From Dehalococcoidia bacterium (lineage in GTDB: Bacteria; Chloroflexota; Dehalococcoidia; Dehalococcoidales; S120), in contig DUER01000136.1 in the NCBI GenBank assembly GCA_011192075.1, positions 7,763 through 50,183 of the forward strand: a stretch of DNA of 42,421 bases. Direction: 5' to 3'. Within the stretch, counting starts at the first letter, position 1. Each line of letters starts with the position of its first letter. The position numbers and the translations under genes were made by a program. This document shows, one piece after another, positions 1-8,641 of this stretch. The notes under the pieces are model-generated. The model was not told the DNA's origin, did not search any database, and was given only the letters and a program-made list of their open reading frames with translations.

Positions 1-41
1 AATTCAAAGCTAACCATATAGGAATTGTTTTCTCAAATTCG

Positions 42-833
42 TTATAGTATTTTATTCTCTCTCAACTTCAGAGCTAGATTCTCGGCTGCTTCCTCCGGAC
101 TTTCGCCCTCTACAATTTCAACCTTAACCTCATGAACGGGAATAAATAGCTTAAGTATATTGGCTCGTCTCTCCTGGGATGGCTCAACCTCCAGGTCTTG
201 AGCATTCCAGACAGTGAACTGCTTCTTTTGTGCTTCCATAACCGCCTTCATAGTAGGCGAGCGAAGGTCACCAATCTCATTACTAGTGGTGACCAGGGCT
301 GGTATTGAGGTCTCAATTACTTCATAGCCATCTGATACTACTCGCTCTACTCTCACCTTCCCATCGCCAATTTCCACCTTCTGAGCCACCGTAATACTCG
401 GGATTCCCAGAATCTCGGCGATTCCTGAGCCTACCTGACCCGCATCCGTATCTGCTGCCTGCCTGCCGCATAGGATAAGGTCATATTTTCCTAGCTTCTT
501 TATCGCAGCGGCCAGTATGTAAGCTGCAGAGTAACTATCAAGGTCTTCAAAAGCATCGTCCTCTAGGAGAACCAGCTCATTAGCACCCACAGCCAAAGAT
601 TTTTTCACTACTGGTCTAGCTAACTGTCGTCCCATACTTATCACGGTTATCTTGGTAGGTTGAGTGTCCTTTATCCTGAGAGCAGCCTCCAGCGCGTTCT
701 CATCATTAGGATTCAACACCGGCGGTGTACCTTTGGGCGGGACGGCTCGTTTTGCCTCAGGATCGATTTTAAAAGCTGAGACAGGAGCCTCTGGGTCAAG
801 TATTTGCTTCATACAGACGATTATATCTGTCAT
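42..833 (-). CDS. etfB: Electron transfer flavoprotein beta subunit
   Basis: EtfB pairs with EtfA to form a soluble FAD-containing heterodimer that collects electrons from acyl-CoA-type dehydrogenases. The 263-residue protein has the usual family length. Seen: the N-terminal IIVCMKQILDPEAPV, LNPNDENALEAALR near residue 40, and CGRQAADTDAGQVG at residues 122-135, the nucleotide-binding loop of the family. The ATG follows an AAAGGAAG ribosome site. EtfA is not in the window; it would be expected just beyond the left edge, since only 41 bases remain downstream. The acyl-CoA dehydrogenase at 20.5-21.7 kb and the fumarate reductase-like genes are possible redox partners, but that link is inference. 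Identity is secure, the specific partner is not. Confidence 0.95.
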   Translation of the reverse strand: MTDIIVCMKQILDPEAPVSAFKIDPEAKRAVPPKGTPPVLNPNDENALEAALRIKDTQPTKITVISMGRQLARPVVKKSLAVGANELVLLEDDAFEDLDSYSAAYILAAAIKKLGKYDLILCGRQAADTDAGQVGSGIAEILGIPSITVAQKVEIGDGKVRVERVVSDGYEVIETSIPALVTTSNEIGDLRSPTMKAVMEAQKKQFTVWNAQDLEVEPSQERRANILKLFIPVHEVKVEIVEGESPEEAAENLALKLRENKIL

Positions 834-887
834 TCCTGCTTCCTTTCTACTCCTTACTCAGGGTAAGCACCCCTTTTGGCGAGTATT

Positions 888-917
888 ATAATAGCACAAC
901 TGCCGGCTCCTTTTCAA
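888..917 (-). promoter_or_regulatory. Candidate promoter for etfB
   Basis: On the minus strand TTGAAA (912-917) is separated by 18 bases from TATTAT (888-893); an overlapping TATAAT lies at 885-890. It sits about 55 bases before the etfB start in the divergent etfB/bioY gap. Based on consensus matching only. Confidence 0.4.
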
Positions 918-939
918 TCACTGGCTTCTATTTAGGAAG

Positions 940-968
940 TTGACGTTCTAATGATTACATACTAAAAT
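940..968 (+). promoter_or_regulatory. Candidate sigma-70-type promoter for bioY
   Basis: TTGACG (940-945), a 17-base spacer and TAAAAT (963-968) lie about 60 bases before the bioY start. No clear BirA-type operator was recognised in the 194-base divergent gap. Confidence 0.5.
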
Positions 969-1027
969 AAGGCTGCCGTGAGAATTAGTTCTGAACGGCT
1001 TGTAACAGCTAAGAAAGGAGATAAAGT

Positions 1028-1693
1028 ATGGCGGTAAGTACTTGGAGTAGATGGCAAATGGCACGATACAACGCCTACCGATGGCGATATGAACTGATCC
1101 TAACCAAGAAGATTGCTCTGGCATTAGGCATGGCATGTGTGGTCGGGCTGGCCGCTCAGCTACGGTTTCCTCTTCCTTGGACACCGGTACCAATTACCGG
1201 CCAGACCTTTGCGGTATTGCTGGCTGGTGTTCTTCTTGGCCGGTGGTGGGGAGGTATAAGCTTGACGATATATGTCGGGCTTGGGGCAGCCGGGTTACCC
1301 TGGTTCAATGGTGGGACAGGGGGTGTGGGCATTCTAGCTGGACCCACGGGGGGTTATATCATTGGCTTTATCTTGACAGCCCTCTTTCTCGGGCATTTTA
1401 CCGATAAGTACATCAGGTCAAGAAGCTTCTTTAGTATGCTTGGCTTAATGCTGTTTGCTAATATTGTCTTAATCTATATCCCGGGATTGCTCCAACTCCA
1501 TCTCTGGTTGAGATTGGTCGGAGGGGAAGCTATCGGTTTCTACCAAGTTCTGGCTATGGGTTTTCTCCCCTTCATAATCGGTGATATAGTTAAGGCTGTT
1601 GCTGCGGCAGCTATAACACGGGGGATAACGCCCAAGAAGGCCTATAACGGAGAGGTAGATAAAGATAAATGGGCAAGCTGGCGTATCCCTTGA
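1028..1693 (+). CDS. bioY: BioY, substrate-binding S component of an ECF biotin transporter
   Basis: BioY is the membrane protein that binds biotin and either works alone or docks with an ECF energising module (EcfA/EcfA'/EcfT, absent here). The 221-residue protein is hydrophobic throughout with about six membrane segments. Diagnostic pieces are LPWTPVPITGQTFAVLLAG near residues 49-67, the loop GILAGPTGGYIIGF near residues 100-113 and a late GDIVKA segment. It has a 20-25 residue N-terminal extension before the first helix. ATG 1028 follows a near-perfect AAGGAGAT site. It heads the rightward run toward rpsO. Biotin uptake would serve biotin-dependent enzymes such as the carboxyltransferase system at 30 kb; that functional tie is inferred. 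Confidence 0.93.
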   Translation: MAVSTWSRWQMARYNAYRWRYELILTKKIALALGMACVVGLAAQLRFPLPWTPVPITGQTFAVLLAGVLLGRWWGGISLTIYVGLGAAGLPWFNGGTGGVGILAGPTGGYIIGFILTALFLGHFTDKYIRSRSFFSMLGLMLFANIVLIYIPGLLQLHLWLRLVGGEAIGFYQVLAMGFLPFIIGDIVKAVAAAAITRGITPKKAYNGEVDKDKWASWRIP

Positions 1694-1746
1694 AGGATAT
1701 GATATAGTTATAAAGTATATTGACTTAAGGAACACGAGGTTATAAC

Positions 1747-2010
1747 TTGGATAAAGAAAAGAAGGTAGACATCATAAGTAAATTTGGGCTTAGTAAAGGA
1801 GACACAGGCTCGACTGAGGTGCAGGTAGCTCTGTTTACAGAGAGGATAAATCAATTAACGGGGCACATGGTGGCTAATCGGCATGATTACCACACACAGC
1901 GCAGCTTACTCAAGCTTGTAGGACAAAGGAAAAGGCTACTAGCGTACCTAAGTAAACAGGATGTAGCCCGATATCATAACCTAATTGCTAGGCTCGGTTT
2001 ACGCAAGTAA
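1747..2010 (+). CDS. rpsO: 30S ribosomal protein S15
   Basis: S15 binds the central domain of 16S rRNA early in small-subunit assembly. The 87 residues match the family length (88-89). Seen: the conserved DTGSTEVQVALFTERINQL segment at about residues 19-37, the HDYHTQRSLLKLVGQRKRLLAYL block in the middle, and the LIARLGLRK end. The start is TTG at 1747, preceded by a GAGGT site with 7-base spacing; no upstream ATG fits. It stands 53 bases after bioY and 18 before pnp. The rpsO-pnp pairing is classical, but in many bacteria it directly follows truB, which here is 11 kb away on the other strand. Confidence 0.96.
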   Translation: MDKEKKVDIISKFGLSKGDTGSTEVQVALFTERINQLTGHMVANRHDYHTQRSLLKLVGQRKRLLAYLSKQDVARYHNLIARLGLRK

Positions 2011-2028
2011 AGCCTTCAATAGGGAGGG

Positions 2029-4209
2029 GTGTTATTGATAGATTCTCAATCGTTTGAGTGTGAGCTTGGGGGTAGAAGTCTCATTATAGGTACAGGAAAG
2101 CTTGCCGGGCAGGCCAGTGGAGCAGTAACTATTCACTATGGAGATACTGTGATTCTGGTTACTGCTTGTATCAGTAATGAGCCACGAGAAGGGGTGGATT
2201 TTTTGCCACTAACTGTTGACTATGAGGAAAGATTATATGCGGTTGGTAAAATCCCAGGGGGATTTATCAGGAGGGAAGGGCGTCCTACCCAGGAGGCGAC
2301 CTTAGCTTGTCGGCTTAGTGACCGCCCAGTACGTCCGCTCCTGCCCAAGACCTGGCGAAATGATATTCAGCTGGTGATTACTGTCCTTTCTGCCGACCGG
2401 GAAAATGACCCCAGCGTCTTAGCGGTCATTGGTTGCTCTGCTGTCCTATCAATATCAGAAGTACCATTCGATGGTCCCGTAAGTGCGGTTCGTGTTGGCT
2501 ATATTAATGACGGGTTAGTATTAAATCCAACACTAGCCCAACTGGAGTATAGCCTGCTTGACCTTATTGTGACTAGTACCAAGCAAGCGATAGTAATGGT
2601 GGAGGCAGGAGCTCGAGAGGTTACGGAAGATACTGTTATCCAGGCAATCAAATTTGGTCATGAGGCAAACCAAGACATTATTAAGCTCCAGGAAGAGCTT
2701 CAGCAGGCATGTGGCAAGCCTAAGATAGAAGCACCTGTTAGAGAAGTTAACCCTGAGGTAGCTCCAGCAATTTCACCACTAGTTGACGGAAGACTAAGCC
2801 ATGTCCTAAGCCTAACCGAAAAGCAATCACGGGAGCAGTCATTCAGCGAATTAAGGAAGGAAGTAGTCGAGAGTCTAGGTAAGTCATTCGCCACAGAAGA
2901 CATACTTTCTGCTTTTGAGAATAGGGTTAAAGCTGAGGTAAGAAGCAATATTCTTGATAAGGCACAGCGTATGGGTGGTCGTGGACTGACAGAGGTTCGC
3001 CCTCTTACCTGTGAAGTAGGACTTCTACCTCGTACCCATGGCTCAGGACTATTCACTCGTGGTGAAACACAAGTACTGACAATTACTACTCTGGGTTCTG
3101 TCGGAAAGGAACAGCCGCTTGATGGATTGGGTATAGAGGAGTCTAAACGCTTCATGCATCACTATAATTTCCCTCCCTTCTCCACTGGTGAGGTGAAACG
3201 TATGGGTACTACGGGGCGTCGTGAGATTGGGCATGGTGCTCTGGCGGAACGGGCTATTCTACCAGTACTACCTGATGCTGAAGATTTCCCCTATACTATT
3301 CGCCTTGTCTCGGAGGTTCTGAGTTCCAGCGGCAGCACATCTATGGCCAGCGTTTGTGCTAGCAGTTTATCCCTAATGGATGCCGGAATACCTGTAAAGA
3401 GAACAGTAGCTGGAATAGCTATGGGTTTGATAACTGGTGATAAGGGTAACTATGCCATCCTCACCGATATTGAGGGTGTAGAAGATGCCTACGGTGATAT
3501 GGACTTTAAGGTAGCTGGTACTACAGAAGGCATCACTGCGCTACAAATGGATATTAAGCTCAAGAGCATAGACCTTGAAATTCTGGAAAAGGCATTAGAC
3601 CAAGCCCGAGAAGCTCGCTTATTTATCTTGGAGGTAATGGGGCAGACTATCAATGCCAGTCGGCCTGAGCTAAGTCGATACGCACCTCAAATGATTAAAA
3701 TAACGATTGACCCTGATAAGATTGGCAGTGTGATAGGTGCTGGAGGCAAAACAATCAGGTCAATTATTGAACAAACTAAAGCCACTATTGATATTGGGAA
3801 TGATGGTACAGTGATTATCGGTTCGCCTGATAAGGAAGCAGCTCAGAGGGCCATCGAGATTATCGAGGCTTTAACTAAGGAAGTGGAAGTTGGGAGTATC
3901 CATACCGGGAAAGTAACGCGTCTGATGAGCTTCGGCGCTATGGTAGAGATCCTTCCCGGCAAAGAAGGACTGGTTCACGTTAGTGAGCTTGCTGAACATC
4001 GGGTATCCAGTGTTGAGGATGTAGTTAAAGTAGGTGATGAGATTACAGTCAAAGTAATTGGAATTGATAATCTGGGCAGGGTAAACCTATCACGACGGGC
4101 TGTGTTTGAAAAGCTGCCTCGGGAGCCCGGTGATAGAATGAATGATTCACAGACTGCAGACTACCCGTTTAGGACACAGCGTGAGTCTCGCTCCCCTAGA
4201 AATAAGTGA
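2029..4209 (+). CDS. pnp: Polyribonucleotide nucleotidyltransferase (PNPase)
   Basis: PNPase degrades RNA 3' to 5' by phosphorolysis and is a trimeric exoribonuclease. Domain order in the 726 residues: first RNase PH domain (about 10-140), alpha-helical linker, second RNase PH domain (about 330-545) with catalytic-site GDMDFKVAGT (Asp490 and Asp492), KH domain with IGSVIGAGGKTIRSI from residue 564, and S1 domain from about residue 620 (HTGKVTRLMSFGAMVEI). The GTG at 2029 abuts the AGGGAGGG site, so the TTG at 2035, six bases further on, has better spacing and may be the true start; the protein would lose two residues. It is 18 bases downstream of rpsO. Confidence 0.96.
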   Translation: MLLIDSQSFECELGGRSLIIGTGKLAGQASGAVTIHYGDTVILVTACISNEPREGVDFLPLTVDYEERLYAVGKIPGGFIRREGRPTQEATLACRLSDRPVRPLLPKTWRNDIQLVITVLSADRENDPSVLAVIGCSAVLSISEVPFDGPVSAVRVGYINDGLVLNPTLAQLEYSLLDLIVTSTKQAIVMVEAGAREVTEDTVIQAIKFGHEANQDIIKLQEELQQACGKPKIEAPVREVNPEVAPAISPLVDGRLSHVLSLTEKQSREQSFSELRKEVVESLGKSFATEDILSAFENRVKAEVRSNILDKAQRMGGRGLTEVRPLTCEVGLLPRTHGSGLFTRGETQVLTITTLGSVGKEQPLDGLGIEESKRFMHHYNFPPFSTGEVKRMGTTGRREIGHGALAERAILPVLPDAEDFPYTIRLVSEVLSSSGSTSMASVCASSLSLMDAGIPVKRTVAGIAMGLITGDKGNYAILTDIEGVEDAYGDMDFKVAGTTEGITALQMDIKLKSIDLEILEKALDQAREARLFILEVMGQTINASRPELSRYAPQMIKITIDPDKIGSVIGAGGKTIRSIIEQTKATIDIGNDGTVIIGSPDKEAAQRAIEIIEALTKEVEVGSIHTGKVTRLMSFGAMVEILPGKEGLVHVSELAEHRVSSVEDVVKVGDEITVKVIGIDNLGRVNLSRRAVFEKLPREPGDRMNDSQTADYPFRTQRESRSPRNK

Positions 4210-4228
4210 CCATGGACAGAGGTAAACA

Positions 4229-4288
4229 ATGGAAAAGGAGGTCACTTTGACAGAAGGGCTGGCTCGTACAGAAGAAGTTGAGTCATGA
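4229..4288 (+). CDS. Possible 19-codon leader ORF upstream of dapB
   Basis: ATG 4229 follows an AGAGGT site at 6-base spacing, and an internal in-frame TTG at 4247 sits behind a very strong AAGGAGGT at 4235-4242. The frame ends in TGA overlapping the dapB ATG (ATGA, 4285-4288). The encoded peptide MEKEVTLTEGLARTEEVES resembles nothing I recognise. The dapB ATG itself has only a weak site, so translation of this short frame may deliver ribosomes to dapB by coupling. Protein-coding function is doubtful; a translational-coupling role is plausible. Confidence 0.3.
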   Translation: MEKEVTLTEGLARTEEVES

Positions 4289-5079
4289 AGCCAATAAGGG
4301 TAGTAGTTCATGGTGCATTAGGTAGGATGGGACGAGAGATAGTTAATGCCTTATGCCATGAACCTGAAATACAATTAGTAGGCGCTGTAGAATTGCAGGT
4401 CTCTGATGATTACCTGACTCTACCTGATAACTCTGGTGCAGTGCCCTTTTCCTCCGACTTGGGCTATATCCTCACCAGCTGCCAGCCTGATGTACTAGTA
4501 GATTTCACCATTCGAAAAGTTACTATGCCTGCAGTGCGTGCCGCCACTGAACATGGTGTTAACTTGGTAATAGGAACCACAGGGTTAACTGCCGATGAAC
4601 TTAATGAGATTGAACAACTAGTGCAAGCTCACCAGGTTGGGGCTATAGTAGCTCCAAATTTTGCTTTGGGAGCAATTCTCATGATACACCTAGCCAAGGT
4701 AGCCGCTAAGTACCTAGACTATGCCGAAATTATAGAGCTACACCACCACCTAAAAGCTGACGCTCCTTCAGGAACTGCCCTAACTACAGCCAAAGCAATG
4801 GTAACAGCCAGAGGTAAACCATTCTCTCGCCCCCCAGAACAAGGTAAGACCTCAGATAGCCGGGGAGAGCAAGTTGAAGGTATTACTATTCATAGCGTAC
4901 GTCTACCTGGTCTTCTAGCCCATCAAGAGGTACTGCTAGGCGGACCAGGGCAAACGCTAAGCATAAGACATGATACCATTAGCCGAGAATGCTTTATGCC
5001 GGGTGCTATACTAGCCATTAAGGAAGTAGTCAAGCGAAAAGGGTTAGTTTACGGTCTAGACAACCTGCTCGGTTTATAG
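4285..5079 (+). CDS. dapB: 4-hydroxy-tetrahydrodipicolinate reductase
   Basis: DapB reduces the dihydrodipicolinate intermediate with NAD(P)H in the diaminopimelate/lysine pathway. The 264 residues have the family length. Seen: the Rossmann dinucleotide loop VVHGALGRMGREIV near residues 6-19, VDFTIRK around residue 74, GTTGLTADE near residue 94, APNFALG near residue 124, the catalytic ELHHHLKADAPSGTAL (residues 151-166) with the His pair and Lys, and a C-terminal FMPGAILAIKEV. It is immediately followed by asd and dapA, so three pathway genes are contiguous. The start ATG has a poor ribosome site and overlaps the stop of a short leader frame. Confidence 0.96.
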   Translation: MKPIRVVVHGALGRMGREIVNALCHEPEIQLVGAVELQVSDDYLTLPDNSGAVPFSSDLGYILTSCQPDVLVDFTIRKVTMPAVRAATEHGVNLVIGTTGLTADELNEIEQLVQAHQVGAIVAPNFALGAILMIHLAKVAAKYLDYAEIIELHHHLKADAPSGTALTTAKAMVTARGKPFSRPPEQGKTSDSRGEQVEGITIHSVRLPGLLAHQEVLLGGPGQTLSIRHDTISRECFMPGAILAIKEVVKRKGLVYGLDNLLGL

Positions 5080-5087
5080 GAGGGAGG

Positions 5088-6164
5088 GTGATAAAGGGAT
5101 ACAGAGTGGCTATTGTTGGTGCTACCGGACTCGTCGGGCAGGAGTTCATCAAGGTTCTAGAGCAACATAACTTTCCTGTGACTTCAATCCGTCTTTTAAC
5201 CTCAGACCGTTCAGCAGGCAAAAAGCTATTTGTTAATCAACAGGAGATTAAGGTTGAAGAGACTGCACCTGAGTCCTTTCAGGAAATTGATATTGCCCTC
5301 TTCTCGGCTGGCACTGAGGTTAGTCGCCACTTCTCACCTATAGCCGCCCAATCAGGAGCTGTGGTCATTGATAATAGCTCTGCCTTTAGAATGGTAGCTG
5401 AAGTGCCCCTAGTAGTCCCTGAGGTCAATCCTGAAGATATTAAACAGCACAGAGGGATTATAGCTAATCCCAATTGCTCTACAATTCAGTTGGTAGTAGC
5501 TCTATACCCACTACATAAGGTTAACCCTATCAAACGCATTATTGTCGATACTTATCAGGCAGTGTCAGGTACCGGTTCTGCAGCAGTAGACGAACTAACA
5601 GTACAAGTCAGACAAGTGCTAGAGGGACAGGCCACTATTCCCCATGTTTACCCTCATCAGATAGCCTTTAATTTGCTACCCGAAATAGATGTTTTCTTGG
5701 ATAACGGCTATACTAAGGAAGAGTGGAAGCTGGTAGAAGAAACAAGGAAGATAATGCATGCTGAGGATATAGCTATTTCGGCTACCTGTGTGCGGGCCCC
5801 GGTATTTACAGGACACAGTGAGGCGATTCATGTTGAATTCTCCCAGCCAATGTCTCCCGAGGAAGCACGGCATATTCTTGCCCAGACACCGGGAGTTAGA
5901 ATATTAGATGACCCGGCTATTAGTCTTTATCCTCAGGCGTGGTCGGCAGTTGGTAGCGATGAGGTTCTTATCGGACGTATTCGTCGTGATACCTCTCACC
6001 CACATGGTTTGGCTATGTGGGTTGTAGCTGACAACTTACGCAAAGGGGCTGCCTTAAATGCAGTCCAGATTGCCAGAGAGATGATTAAAAGAAATTGGTT
6101 ACATCCGAGGGCGAAAAATGAAAAAATTAGGACAATTACTGACAGCTATGGTAACCCCCTTTAA
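5088..6164 (+). CDS. asd: Aspartate-semialdehyde dehydrogenase
   Basis: Asd reduces aspartyl-4-phosphate to aspartate-semialdehyde, the branch point to lysine/diaminopimelate, threonine and methionine. Seen: nucleotide-binding IVGATGLVGQEF near residue 9, VVIDNSSAFRM near residue 93, the catalytic cysteine in NPNCSTIQLV near residue 128, YQAVSGTGSAAVDEL near residue 155 and the His-bearing TGHSEAIHVEF near residue 244. The 358-residue length is slightly above the usual 330-345 because the C-terminus runs on and overlaps dapA by 47 bases. GTG 5088 follows AGGAGG with a short 4-base gap; a second in-frame GTG at 5106 is less likely because it would trim the first strand of the fold. Confidence 0.95.
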   Translation: MIKGYRVAIVGATGLVGQEFIKVLEQHNFPVTSIRLLTSDRSAGKKLFVNQQEIKVEETAPESFQEIDIALFSAGTEVSRHFSPIAAQSGAVVIDNSSAFRMVAEVPLVVPEVNPEDIKQHRGIIANPNCSTIQLVVALYPLHKVNPIKRIIVDTYQAVSGTGSAAVDELTVQVRQVLEGQATIPHVYPHQIAFNLLPEIDVFLDNGYTKEEWKLVEETRKIMHAEDIAISATCVRAPVFTGHSEAIHVEFSQPMSPEEARHILAQTPGVRILDDPAISLYPQAWSAVGSDEVLIGRIRRDTSHPHGLAMWVVADNLRKGAALNAVQIAREMIKRNWLHPRAKNEKIRTITDSYGNPL

Positions 6165-7008
6165 TGAAGAAGGGGCAGTTGACTATGAACAGGCTAATAA
6201 GTTGGCCTTAGCCTTACTCAACTCAGGAAGTGAAGGCCTGGTGGTGGTGGGTACAACCGGAGAATCACCTACCCTTATCCGAGAGGAAGAACTACGCCTG
6301 TTCAGCGAGGTGAAATCAGCAGTAGACCAGCGAGGGGCAGTAATAGCTGGCACTGGTAGCAACAGCACGGCTGAGGCTCTAGAAACGACCAAAGAAGCAG
6401 AACGAATCGGGGTCGATGCTTGCCTATTAGTAGTCCCCTACTATAATAAACCTACCCAAGAAGGCTTATACCAACACTTCAAGACTATTGCTCAAAGCAC
6501 TAGCTTACCATGCATCCTTTATAATGTGCCGTCACGCACCGTTACTAACCTATCAGCAGAAACGATTATCAAACTAAGCCATATAGACAATATTATCGGG
6601 GTCAAGGAAGCCAGCGGTAACCTAGACCAAGTTTCTAATATTATCAATGGTGCCAAGGAAGGTTTCCTTGTCTGGAGTGGCAATGATAGTGATACCTTCC
6701 CCATACTAGCCCTGGGGGGCTATGGCATGATTAGTGTCGCCTCGCACTTGGTTGGTAACCAAATCAGACGAATGCTCGATAACGTTATCAGTGGTAAAGT
6801 GGAAGAAGCTGCCAGTACGCACCGTCACCTACTGCCCTTATTTAATGCCCTGTTTATTGTCTCCAACCCTATTCCAATTAAATATGCTCTTAACTATATC
6901 GGCTTTAATGTAGGTAAGCCACGCCTGCCTCTCACTGAGCTTGATGAAAAGTCAGCCGCTTTTATTAAAGACACGCTCAAAAACTATCAAATTGACCTGC
7001 CTCTATAA
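6118..7008 (+). CDS. dapA: 4-hydroxy-tetrahydrodipicolinate synthase
   Basis: DapA condenses pyruvate with aspartate-semialdehyde, the first committed lysine/diaminopimelate step. It is a 296-residue TIM-barrel aldolase of normal length. Seen: MVTPFNEEGAVDYEQ at the N-terminus, GTTGESPTL near residue 42, VPYYNKPTQEGLYQHF near residue 106, YNVPSRTVTNL near residue 134 and the Schiff-base lysine in GVKEASGNLDQ near residue 161. The ATG lies inside the end of asd with a GAGGGCG site, which implies translational coupling. It closes the dapB-asd-dapA run and converges on purA with only 35 bases between stop codons and no obvious terminator. Confidence 0.96.
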   Translation: MKKLGQLLTAMVTPFNEEGAVDYEQANKLALALLNSGSEGLVVVGTTGESPTLIREEELRLFSEVKSAVDQRGAVIAGTGSNSTAEALETTKEAERIGVDACLLVVPYYNKPTQEGLYQHFKTIAQSTSLPCILYNVPSRTVTNLSAETIIKLSHIDNIIGVKEASGNLDQVSNIINGAKEGFLVWSGNDSDTFPILALGGYGMISVASHLVGNQIRRMLDNVISGKVEEAASTHRHLLPLFNALFIVSNPIPIKYALNYIGFNVGKPRLPLTELDEKSAAFIKDTLKNYQIDLPL

Positions 7009-7043
7009 TGAGAGGAAATCCCCAGCGCGCTGAAAGTATTACA

Positions 7044-8327
7044 CTAAAAGATAGGCGTCTTATAGATGTTTTCCTCCCGCCCTGGTCCTACGCAGATAAG
7101 GTTTACCGGGCAGGAGGTGAGCTCTTCCAGTCTGGCTATATACTGGCGAGCCTCGATAGGCAATTGTTCATACTGGCGAATGTGTCTGATGGAAGCTTGC
7201 CAGCCGGGTAGCTCCTCATAGATGGGTTGACACCGCTCTAAAGCAGCCACACTAGCTGGGAAATAATCAGTTTTGTCCCCGTCCAGTTCATAACCCACAC
7301 ATATCTTCAATTGAGCAAAACCATCAAGAATGTCAAGGCGGGTGACTACTATCCCGGTGAAGCCATTAATTCGGGTGCTAAACCGAGCCGCCACAGCATC
7401 AAACCAGCCACAGCGACGAGGTCTGCCGGTGGTAGTACCATACTCATGAGCCCGATCCCGAATCAAGTCACCGATTTCATCCTTCAGTTCAGTAGGCATG
7501 GGACCAGCCCCAACTCTGGTGCAGTAAGCCTTGAATACCCCTAGAGCACGATTAATTCTAAATGGGCTTAGACCGGCACCCAAACAGCTTCCTCCCACTA
7601 GCGGTGAAGAGGAGGTAGTGTAAGGATAGGTGCCAAAATCGGGGTCAAGTAAAGCTCCTTGCGCCCCCTCCAATAAAACTAGCTCTTCCCGGCTCAACGC
7701 TTCCTCCAGCATTGTGGCTGTCTCTCGAATATGGGGAGCCAGGCGCTCCCCATACCGGCAATACTTACCATATACTTCGTCCAACGGTAGGGGACTAACC
7801 CCATAAATTTTGGTCAGCATGATGTTCTTGTAATCGAGTATAAAGCGCAGCCGCTCCAGTAGCACTTCTTCATCTAAAAGGTCGCCAGTTCTAATACCTA
7901 ACCTAGCCACTTTATCAGCGAAGGCAGGGCCTATGCCCCTGCGTGTGGTACCTATTGCCTTTCCTGCCCGCGATTCCTCTTCCAAACCATCAAGAAGGAT
8001 GTGATAGGGCATAATCAGATGAGCCCGGTCACTAATAAATAGCCTAGTAGTATCTACGCCGCGCTGATTAAGCTGGTCTAACTCGTCAATTAACACAGCA
8101 GGGTTAATCACCACGCCATTACCAATGATACAAACAGCGTGGGGTGAAAAAATACCAACCGGAACGAGATGTAGTTTGAACTCACCATAGGGGTTAATCA
8201 CCGTATGCCCGGCATTATCACCACCGGAAAAACGGACGATTACCTGTGCTTCTTGAGCAAGTAGGTCAACCACCTTACCTTTCCCCTCGTCCCCCCATTG
8301 ACCTCCAATAATAGCAATAGTTGACAT
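7044..8327 (-). CDS. purA: Adenylosuccinate synthetase
   Basis: PurA joins IMP and aspartate using GTP, the first step from IMP to AMP. The 427 residues match the family. Seen: GGQWGDEGKGKVVDLL at residues 7-22 with the catalytic Asp and P-loop, GGDNAGHTV near residue 35 with the catalytic His, GTTRRGIGPAFADK near residue 127, VLLEGAQGALLDPDFGTYP near residue 217 and the IMP/aspartate loop EYGTTTGRPRRCGW near residue 294. The ATG has only a weak GAGA site. It stands alone, convergent with dapA and separated from the upstream lipid gene by 314 bases. Confidence 0.97.
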   Translation of the reverse strand: MSTIAIIGGQWGDEGKGKVVDLLAQEAQVIVRFSGGDNAGHTVINPYGEFKLHLVPVGIFSPHAVCIIGNGVVINPAVLIDELDQLNQRGVDTTRLFISDRAHLIMPYHILLDGLEEESRAGKAIGTTRRGIGPAFADKVARLGIRTGDLLDEEVLLERLRFILDYKNIMLTKIYGVSPLPLDEVYGKYCRYGERLAPHIRETATMLEEALSREELVLLEGAQGALLDPDFGTYPYTTSSSPLVGGSCLGAGLSPFRINRALGVFKAYCTRVGAGPMPTELKDEIGDLIRDRAHEYGTTTGRPRRCGWFDAVAARFSTRINGFTGIVVTRLDILDGFAQLKICVGYELDGDKTDYFPASVAALERCQPIYEELPGWQASIRHIRQYEQLPIEARQYIARLEELTSCPVNLICVGPGREENIYKTPIF

Positions 8328-8342
8328 CAGTTCTCTTATATA

Positions 8343-8471
8343 CTATTCTCTCGCCATATAGCTATTGCCCCAGTAGTGAAGTACCAATCCACTACCAGCA
8401 AACTCAATGACAAGGCCAATCACCACTACCCATTCCCAACCTATAACTTTGGAAATAATCCTGAATGTAAC
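8343..8471 (-). pseudogene. Possible remnant of a small membrane protein
   Basis: A 42-codon frame bounded by stops reads as one strongly hydrophobic helix (WVVVIGLVIEFAGSGLVLHY) followed by a short polar tail ending MARE. No ATG, GTG or TTG lies near its beginning and no ribosome site is visible, so it looks like the 3' end of a lost gene or a short protein with a hidden start. It occupies part of the 314-base gap between purA and the phosphatidyltransferase (8328-8641). Confidence 0.25.
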
Positions 8472-8591
8472 CTATAACAAAACTAGCGTCTTGCGAGAAC
8501 AGTCCTCCCACTATTTATAACATAAACACAGCTAGAAATAAACCGTTTCCTTAGCAGTTTTAGAGGGACTGCACTCCATTTAGGGAAATTG

Positions 8592-8614
8592 CCTTCCCCT
8601 TGTTAAGGAGGGGG
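8592..8614. repeat. Hairpin in the purA-phosphatidyltransferase gap
   Basis: CCTTCCCCTT (592-601), a GTT loop and AAGGAGGGGG form a ten-pair stem with one mismatch and two G-T pairs. It lies 28 bases past the stop of the leftward phosphatidyltransferase gene. Neither strand shows a T run after it, so it may be a weak terminator or part of a dispersed intergenic element. The rest of the gap shows no other gene. Confidence 0.3.
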
Positions 8615-8641
8615 GATAAGCTTAACATTTCTAGAAGCTGC

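Noticed and set aside
2700-3155. A 151-codon leftward ORF inside pnp
   Set aside because: Fully antisense to PNPase with Arg/Ser-rich composition typical of shadow frames.
7008-7211. A 67-codon rightward ORF starting at the dapA stop
   Set aside because: It lies almost wholly over the antisense of purA, has no ribosome site and its protein matches nothing; it is a shadow frame.
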